From NCBI GenBank assembly GCA_007131745.1, contig SLPX01000313.1, positions 1-19,687 of the forward strand: a stretch of DNA of 19,687 bases, written 5' to 3'. Origin of the DNA: Myxococcales bacterium (GTDB lineage Bacteria > Myxococcota > Polyangia > HGW-17 > SLPX01). Made by a program: the position numbers and the translations under genes. Positions 15,197 to 19,687 of this stretch are shown here, piece by piece; the first letter of the stretch is position 1, and each line of letters opens with the position of its first letter. The notes under the pieces were generated by a model that saw nothing but the letters and a program-made list of their open reading frames with translations, searched no databases and was not told the DNA's origin.

Positions 15197-16733
15197 AAAA
15201 AACATCGCATCCAAGGAGGGGACGTGCGAAGACCGGTTCTCCAACCGCTGGGGGCTGTTGGCCGCGGCTCTTGCAATGGCAGTGGGCGCGGGCAACATCT
15301 GGCGGTTTCCCCGAATGGCGGCTCAACACGGCGGCGTTTTTATCCTGTTGTGGCTTGGGTTCACCGTACTCTGGTCGATTCCGCTCTTGATGACCGAACT
15401 CGCCATGGGCAAGGCGACTCGAAAAGGGCCGGTGGGAGCTTTCGGAAAGTTGCTGGGGCCGCGTTTGACCTGGATGGGCGGGTTCGTGGCCGTGTGCACT
15501 CTTGCCATAATGTTTTATTACTCCGTGGTTACCGGCTGGAGCGCCTGGTATTTCCTGGCCTGTATCTTCAGGTTCGACGATGTTTCACGGAACGCGGATT
15601 CCGCGTGGGCGACTTTGACCGGGGGAAACCACATTGCAGTGATCTTCCAGTTTGCAGCAGCCGGCGGCTGCGGCCTGTTGTTGCTCAAAGGAGTGGCATC
15701 CGGAATAGAGCGCGCTTGCAAGGTTCTTGTTCCCTTGCTCGCGGTGTTGCTCGTTACCGCGGCTGTTCGAGGGTTGACTCTTCCCGGCGGGTTGCAGGGG
15801 GTTGAACACCTGTTCAGCATAGACCCGGCAGCGTTTGCTCGTTCTGAAACATGGCTTCAAGCTCTTTCGCAATCCGCGTGGTCCACCGGGGCCGGCTGGG
15901 GCCTGATCCTCACCTATGGATCTTACGCGCGCAAAGAAGAGGACATAGGAGCAAGCGCGGTCATCACGGCCTTGGGGGACAATGCAGCATCCATCCTGGC
16001 CGCGATTGCGATTCTGCCCGCGATATTCGCGCTTGCAGGTTCCACGGATGGAGCGCTTGCAGTCACCCGGTCGGACAACACGGGAATGGCGTTTGTCTGG
16101 ATGCCGCAGCTCTTCGGGCGAATGCCGGGAGGCGGCCGTTTTTTCGCGGCTCTTTTCTTTTTGTCGCTCACCGCGGCATCCGCGAGTTCACTGCTTGCCA
16201 TGATGGAAATGGGAGTAAGGGTGTTGATGGATTTCGGCTTGAAAAGAAAATGGGCCGTGTCCCTGATCACCGGGGGCTGCTTTTTGTTAGGGCTTCCCTC
16301 CGCCCTTAACATGAACATCTTCTTGAACCAGGACTGGGTGTGGGGGCTTGGCTTGCTGTTGAGTGGAGTCTTGTTTGCAGCCGCGGTCACGCGATACGGC
16401 GCCGGACGTTTCCGCAACGAGCTCATAAACGGGGATCATGGAGGTTGGCGGGTGGGTGCATGGTTCGATGTCCTCATAAAATGGGTTATACCCGTTCAAT
16501 TCGCCGCCCTGATTGTCTGGTGGTTCTATCAATCCGCGTTCAAGTTTTCAAAGGGCGATGCGCTCAATCCGCTGAACCCCTTCTCGGTGGGAACGGTTCT
16601 TTTGCAATGGTTCATAGTCATCGCGGTCTTGATCGCGGCTTCCGGAGCACTTCATCGATTCTCTACAAAACACGAATGCACGGATGAAACCCGACCCGGC
16701 GTCACCGTAACCGGAAAGAGAAAGAAGAGATAA
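15180..16733 (+). CDS. Sodium-dependent transporter, NSS (SNF/LeuT) family
   Basis: 517 aa, a normal family length. Residues ~22-61 carry the first-helix signature: NRWGLLAAALAMAVGAGNIW, RFPRMAAQHGG, then LLMTELAMGK, as in LeuT-type symporters that couple Na+ to amino-acid or amine uptake. Eleven to twelve hydrophobic helices are apparent up to the C-terminal basic tail (GKRKKR). The unwound TM1 (AVGAGN) has the Gly/Asn used for Na+ and substrate contact in the family; the substrate cannot be told. ATG 15180 lies inside the end of the SDR gene, 17 nt overlap, with AAGGA too close to the start to be optimal. Coupled translation is likely. Confidence 0.93.
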   Translation: MQGSRKKNIASKEGTCEDRFSNRWGLLAAALAMAVGAGNIWRFPRMAAQHGGVFILLWLGFTVLWSIPLLMTELAMGKATRKGPVGAFGKLLGPRLTWMGGFVAVCTLAIMFYYSVVTGWSAWYFLACIFRFDDVSRNADSAWATLTGGNHIAVIFQFAAAGGCGLLLLKGVASGIERACKVLVPLLAVLLVTAAVRGLTLPGGLQGVEHLFSIDPAAFARSETWLQALSQSAWSTGAGWGLILTYGSYARKEEDIGASAVITALGDNAASILAAIAILPAIFALAGSTDGALAVTRSDNTGMAFVWMPQLFGRMPGGGRFFAALFFLSLTAASASSLLAMMEMGVRVLMDFGLKRKWAVSLITGGCFLLGLPSALNMNIFLNQDWVWGLGLLLSGVLFAAAVTRYGAGRFRNELINGDHGGWRVGAWFDVLIKWVIPVQFAALIVWWFYQSAFKFSKGDALNPLNPFSVGTVLLQWFIVIAVLIAASGALHRFSTKHECTDETRPGVTVTGKRKKR

Positions 16734-16745
16734 CCAACGTCCCGG

Positions 16746-16764
16746 ATTTTTCAGCCGGAAAAAT
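16746..16764. terminator. Weak hairpin between convergent genes
   Basis: ATTTTTC (16746-16752) and GAAAAAT (16758-16764) form a perfect 7-bp stem with a 5-nt loop between the convergent transporter and permease genes. The stem is AT-rich and no long T-run follows on either strand. A bidirectional terminator is possible but poorly supported. Confidence 0.25.
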
Positions 16765-16821
16765 TATGAGCCTTACAAGTCTCGCAGCGAAGAGGTGCAT
16801 TGTTTGAGGTTATTTCAAGTA

Positions 16822-17850
16822 TCAATCTTTTTCCGCGTGTTTCTTTCCGGCGAGCAGGGCATAACCGACAATGGCCAGTAACACCACCGCGGATATGTGC
16901 CTGGCTGCATCGGGCAGCATCCAGCCCCGATGAACAACATTAGTCATCCCCGGAGTAAAATAAAAATAATCAAGCAAAAGGCCGCTTGCCAGTGCGCATC
17001 CCGCTACCGAGACAAGATATATGACAGCCGTTTTTCCGCCTAATGTTTTCCATAGAGTTGCAAATGAGGCGGCATTGGTGGCCGGGCCTGTCATCAGGAA
17101 AACGATCGCCGCCCCGGGTGTCAAGCCTTTCATCATAAGCGCGGCCGCTACAGGTATTGAGGCTGTGGCGCAGACATAAACCGGTATGCCCAATATCATC
17201 ATTATGAGCATTGCAAAGATACCTGTGCCGAGTTTTGCGGCAAAAAAATCGTCGGGAACCACGGCGGAAATCAAGGCTGCAATTAAAATGCCTATCAGCA
17301 TTGCCCTGCCTATATCTCGAGGCAGGGTTATGAAACCATATTCAAACCCTTTTCTTATTTTGCCCGTTTCTTGCGGGTTGCCGCAGCAATCGTCCGAGCA
17401 TTTTTTCGAGGCTTTCTTGAGGGTTTCCTTGTCGTGGTCGAATACATCCACGGCCATACCGCCTATGAGTCCTGTTGCAAGGGCTGCCAAGGGGCGAAAA
17501 ACGGCAAAAACCGGCCCAAGAAGACTATAAGTTACAACTATACTATCCACTCCGGTTTGAGGAGTGGAAAGCAGAAACGCTATGGTGGAACCTTTGCTTG
17601 CCCCGTGCCGGTGAAGGGACATCGAAACAGGAATCACCCCGCATGAACATAGAGGCAAGGGCACGCCGAAAACAGAGGACTTGAATAGAGGCCGAAAACC
17701 GCGACCGCCTAGATGGGTTTCTACAAGCTGCCCGGATACAAGAACCGACAATAAGCCCGCTACGAAAAAGCCGAATAATAAATACGGCGACATATCAGCC
17801 ACCGTATTCCAGAAACCTGTCATTATGTTCCAGGCAAAGTCTGAATTCAT
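16822..17850 (-). CDS. SO_0444/ArsP-type permease, probable metal or metalloid efflux
   Basis: 342 aa from ATG 17850; this start matches the family N-terminus (a helix beginning FWNTVADMSPYLLFGFFVAGL). A start at 17892 would add 14 residues and overlap the upstream stop as TGATG. The DUF318/ArsP-type signatures are clear: PLPLCSCGVIPVSMSLHRHG (64-83), FLLSTPQTGVDSI, CATASIPVAAA (227-237) and FLMTGPATNAAS. The central cytoplasmic loop has KKCSDDCCG (C151, C155, C156), probably a metal-binding site, as in the SO_0444 Cu/Zn efflux branch. About eight to ten membrane helices. Substrate (Cu/Zn or organoarsenical) is inferred from family only. No ArsR-like regulator is adjacent; it lies directly behind an unrelated ATPase gene. 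Confidence 0.9.
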   Translation of the reverse strand: MNSDFAWNIMTGFWNTVADMSPYLLFGFFVAGLLSVLVSGQLVETHLGGRGFRPLFKSSVFGVPLPLCSCGVIPVSMSLHRHGASKGSTIAFLLSTPQTGVDSIVVTYSLLGPVFAVFRPLAALATGLIGGMAVDVFDHDKETLKKASKKCSDDCCGNPQETGKIRKGFEYGFITLPRDIGRAMLIGILIAALISAVVPDDFFAAKLGTGIFAMLIMMILGIPVYVCATASIPVAAALMMKGLTPGAAIVFLMTGPATNAASFATLWKTLGGKTAVIYLVSVAGCALASGLLLDYFYFTPGMTNVVHRGWMLPDAARHISAVVLLAIVGYALLAGKKHAEKD

Positions 17851-17891
17851 TTGGATAGCCAAAAAATCATGGGTCGCAAATCCACCCCTCA

Positions 17892-19097
17892 TCACGAGTC
17901 GCGCATAATGGTCGAAGCGGCCTTGTGCCAGGGTAGGACCATTGCTTCGCCGCGTTTTTGTTTTTGTCTTCCTGCGTAGACAAGGTACGGCCGGTCCGCT
18001 TCCTTGCCTGCAAGTTCGGCCCAACGGGAAAGGCCGGTAAAATAGGTTCCGGCAATGGTTCGACCCGACTTGATTTCCACAGGGACGAGTCGTCCCGCGC
18101 GATCCAGGAGCACATCGATTTCATTTCCCGTCCGATCCCGCCAAAAATAAAGATTCGAGGGAAGTCCTTTGTTGAAGCGTTTTTTGAGCAGTTCCATTAT
18201 TATGAGATTCTCAAACAAAGCTCCCCTGTTTGCATGATTCACGAGCTGTTCTTTTTTCTCGATTCCCAACAATCTTGCGGCAAGACCGCAGTCGAAGAAG
18301 TAAAGTTTCGGTGTTTTGATCACCCGCTTGTTGAAGTTTTTATGATGAGGCCTGAGGAGGTACACGATGTAACTCGCTTCCAAAACCGACAGCCACTTTT
18401 TTGCGGTGTTGGGAGCAATGGAGCAGTCATTCGCCAATGACGAAAGGTTGAGCAGTTGACCCCCTCTACCCGCGCAAAGATAGATGAAAGAACGAAACGA
18501 AGAGAGATCGCCGATGTTGATTAGTTGCCTCACGTCACGTTCGACATAGGTGCGAATATAGTTTGGATACCACAATGTAGGGGAAATGTTCCGGTCGTGA
18601 ACCGGAGGATACAAACCTGTAAACAGGAAATCCTCCGGAGTGTCCAAACCACGATCCGCCGCGGCGAGTTCATCCAAAGAAAAGGGCAAAAGCTCCACCA
18701 TGCCCACGCGGCCGGCAAGGGATTGTGCTACTCTTCCCATGAGACCGAACTGTTGAGACCCTGTCAGGATAAAAAGTCCCATGCGGCCGTCGAGATCCAC
18801 GAGAGCTTGTAAATACGAAAGCAATTCAGGGCGGCGTTGAATCTCATCCAAGACTCCGCCGTTTTTAAATTGTTCAAGAAATCCCCTTGGATCTCTGCGC
18901 GCGAATTCATCGTCATCCGGATCTTCAAGACTGATATAGGGTTTGTCATGAAAAATCCGGCGGGCAAGTGTAGACTTTCCCGATTGCCTCGGGCCGGTTA
19001 TCACAACTATGGGAAAACCCGCCATAAGTGTACGGATCGTTGCTTCGGCCTCTCTGGCAATATAATTGCGAACATCATGTGGCGTGCTAATTTGCAT
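17892..19097 (-). CDS. Second AAA+ family ATPase with DUF4143-type C-terminal domain
   Basis: 401 aa. Walker A GPRQSGKST (35-43), Walker B-like GVLDE (81-85), and LTGSQQF (111-117) mark the AAA_14-type ATPase domain. The C-terminus has the PD-(D/E)XK-like pattern TGNEID...VEIKSG. Same architecture as the protein at 250-1512 but clearly diverged (GGARQAG versus GPRQSG in Walker A), so not a recent duplicate. Start ATG 19097 has no Shine-Dalgarno and lies in a perfect palindrome overlapping the -10, which suggests a leaderless and autoregulated gene. The stop overlaps a possible permease start (TGATG). Function unknown; accessory, possibly TA- or defence-like, by inference. Confidence 0.92.
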   Translation of the reverse strand: MQISTPHDVRNYIAREAEATIRTLMAGFPIVVITGPRQSGKSTLARRIFHDKPYISLEDPDDDEFARRDPRGFLEQFKNGGVLDEIQRRPELLSYLQALVDLDGRMGLFILTGSQQFGLMGRVAQSLAGRVGMVELLPFSLDELAAADRGLDTPEDFLFTGLYPPVHDRNISPTLWYPNYIRTYVERDVRQLINIGDLSSFRSFIYLCAGRGGQLLNLSSLANDCSIAPNTAKKWLSVLEASYIVYLLRPHHKNFNKRVIKTPKLYFFDCGLAARLLGIEKKEQLVNHANRGALFENLIIMELLKKRFNKGLPSNLYFWRDRTGNEIDVLLDRAGRLVPVEIKSGRTIAGTYFTGLSRWAELAGKEADRPYLVYAGRQKQKRGEAMVLPWHKAASTIMRDS

Positions 19098-19136
19098 TAT
19101 GATTGCAAATTAGCAAAGAACGGCTCCAACGGTCAA
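19086..19136 (-). promoter_or_regulatory. Leaderless promoter with start-codon palindrome of second ATPase
   Basis: On the minus strand TTGACC (19136-19131), 18 nt, then TAATTT (19112-19107) forms a promoter whose start point would fall at or within a few bases of ATG 19097. A perfect 10-bp inverted repeat, GCTAATTTGC (19086-19095) and GCAAATTAGC (19105-19114), with a 9-nt spacer covers the -10 and the start codon. A bound repressor would block polymerase. In an RNA that began upstream, the hairpin would instead hold the start codon at the loop edge. Confidence 0.55.
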
Positions 19137-19205
19137 CGATTTTGGTTTTGTAATGGAATTGCGGACGAATACAGAAGCGATCTACGAATCGGCCCTTGGA
19201 TTTGT

Positions 19206-19687
19206 TCAATTGCAGAGACGTATCGGTCCCATTCTATCAGGACCTCTTTCCGTATGAAACCTTTCGAAATTCACCCAAGGTTTTTTTGATGATTCTTTAT
19301 TGATAAAAACCATTCGGCGTCCCAACAAGTGGTCCTTTGTTTTTACAACGACCAGGTAAACCCCCTTATTCAAATTCCGTATCCGTCCTATGTATGCCTT
19401 GGGTTCCGCACAGTCAAGGGGGCTGGGATGTTTTTCGCAAACCTCGATTAGAATTCTGAAGCCTTTTACAGTCGTTTTTGCAATCAAATGTTTCGCATGA
19501 AAAATGCATTCTCCAATGCCATGCCCGGCGAAATAGAGGTCATCATCCTCCGTGCAAATGCATGCTTCCCTCCAATCGTGATGATCACTGCAACAGGCCG
19601 GCATTTCAGGATTTTGGTTTCTCTCCGAGGGCGCCAACCTTGTTCTTAACCGGTTGTCGGTTTCTTTTTTGCAACCGCCTGCCGGAA
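19206..19687 (-). CDS. Lipoprotein of unknown function, 5' part outside the window
   Basis: The frame stays open to the right edge. Reading back past the TTG at 19637 gives PAGGCKKETDNRLRTRLAPS just inside the edge: a lipobox-like AGGC followed by KKET, very like LTGGC-KKES in the lipoprotein at 5105. The real start and signal peptide therefore lie outside the window, and TTG 19637 is not the start. The mature part is about 155 residues with an early Cys cluster (CCSDHHDWREACIC), GHGIGEC, and a later hydrophobic-strand region (YIGRIRNLNKGVYLVVVKT). No family recognised. The coding assignment rests on the open frame, the lipobox and a sensible C-terminus. Confidence 0.6.
   Translation of the reverse strand, partial: PAGGCKKETDNRLRTRLAPSERNQNPEMPACCSDHHDWREACICTEDDDLYFAGHGIGECIFHAKHLIAKTTVKGFRILIEVCEKHPSPLDCAEPKAYIGRIRNLNKGVYLVVVKTKDHLLGRRMVFINKESSKKPWVNFERFHTERGPDRMGPIRLCN

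Noticed and set aside
14747..15298. 183-residue minus-strand frame across the SDR-transporter junction
   Set aside because: Antisense to two real genes; composition and lack of motifs indicate a shadow.

Overview
The window looks like a chromosomal segment of a deltaproteobacterium-like or Myxococcota-like organism, probably an uncultured lineage, since base composition is moderate rather than the very high GC of cultured myxobacteria. The pointers are lipoproteins with myxococcal-type cysteine-rich repeats (CGNN..EPGE.CDG), a DUF2330-like protein whose C-terminus resembles a MYXO-CTERM sorting tail, a CBM9-like lipoprotein, and a set of Tad/Flp-type pseudopilins. No rRNA, tRNA, CRISPR array or intact transposase gene was seen.

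Layout. 1-249: no gene, one hairpin. 250-1512 (-): AAA+ ATPase with a DUF4143-type C-terminus, preceded by a promoter overlapped by a palindrome. 1812-3191 (-): lipoprotein with three cysteine-rich repeats and a catalytically degenerate SUMF1/FGE-fold domain. 3227-3331: copy 1 of a ~104 bp palindrome-ended element. 3442-4836 (-): DUF2330-like exported protein with a C-terminal anchor. 5105-6187 (+): cysteine-rich lipoprotein of unknown function with its own sigma70-like promoter. 6285-7000 (-): Phd/VapC-type toxin-antitoxin pair. 7328-8344 (+): CBM9-like lipoprotein. 8384-8486: copy 2 of the element, inverted relative to copy 1.

8561-13679 (+) is a tight five-gene pseudopilin operon: a TadE-like protein, a TadG-like protein, a second TadE-like protein, an exported protein with a duplicated ~95-residue domain, and a small Flp-like prepilin. 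All four pilin-type members carry a G|QA processing-type motif. No Tad ATPase, platform protein or secretin gene is present, so the machinery must be encoded elsewhere. Directly downstream, possibly in the same transcript, are an extended SDR with a C-terminal treble-clef zinc module (13694-15196) and an overlapping NSS-family sodium-dependent transporter (15180-16733).

16822-17850 (-) is an SO_0444/ArsP-type metal-efflux permease. It lies directly downstream of a second DUF4143-type ATPase (17892-19097, -), whose start codon sits in a perfect 10-bp palindrome. The right edge holds the 3' part of another lipoprotein gene on the minus strand.

The observations most worth following are the two homologous palindrome-ended elements, whose arm differences are compensatory and which show 13-nt iterations of the same terminus; the orphan pseudopilin operon with its 12-bp tandem repeat and duplicated-domain protein; the SDR-treble clef fusion; and the palindromic, apparently leaderless starts of the toxin-antitoxin operon and the second ATPase.
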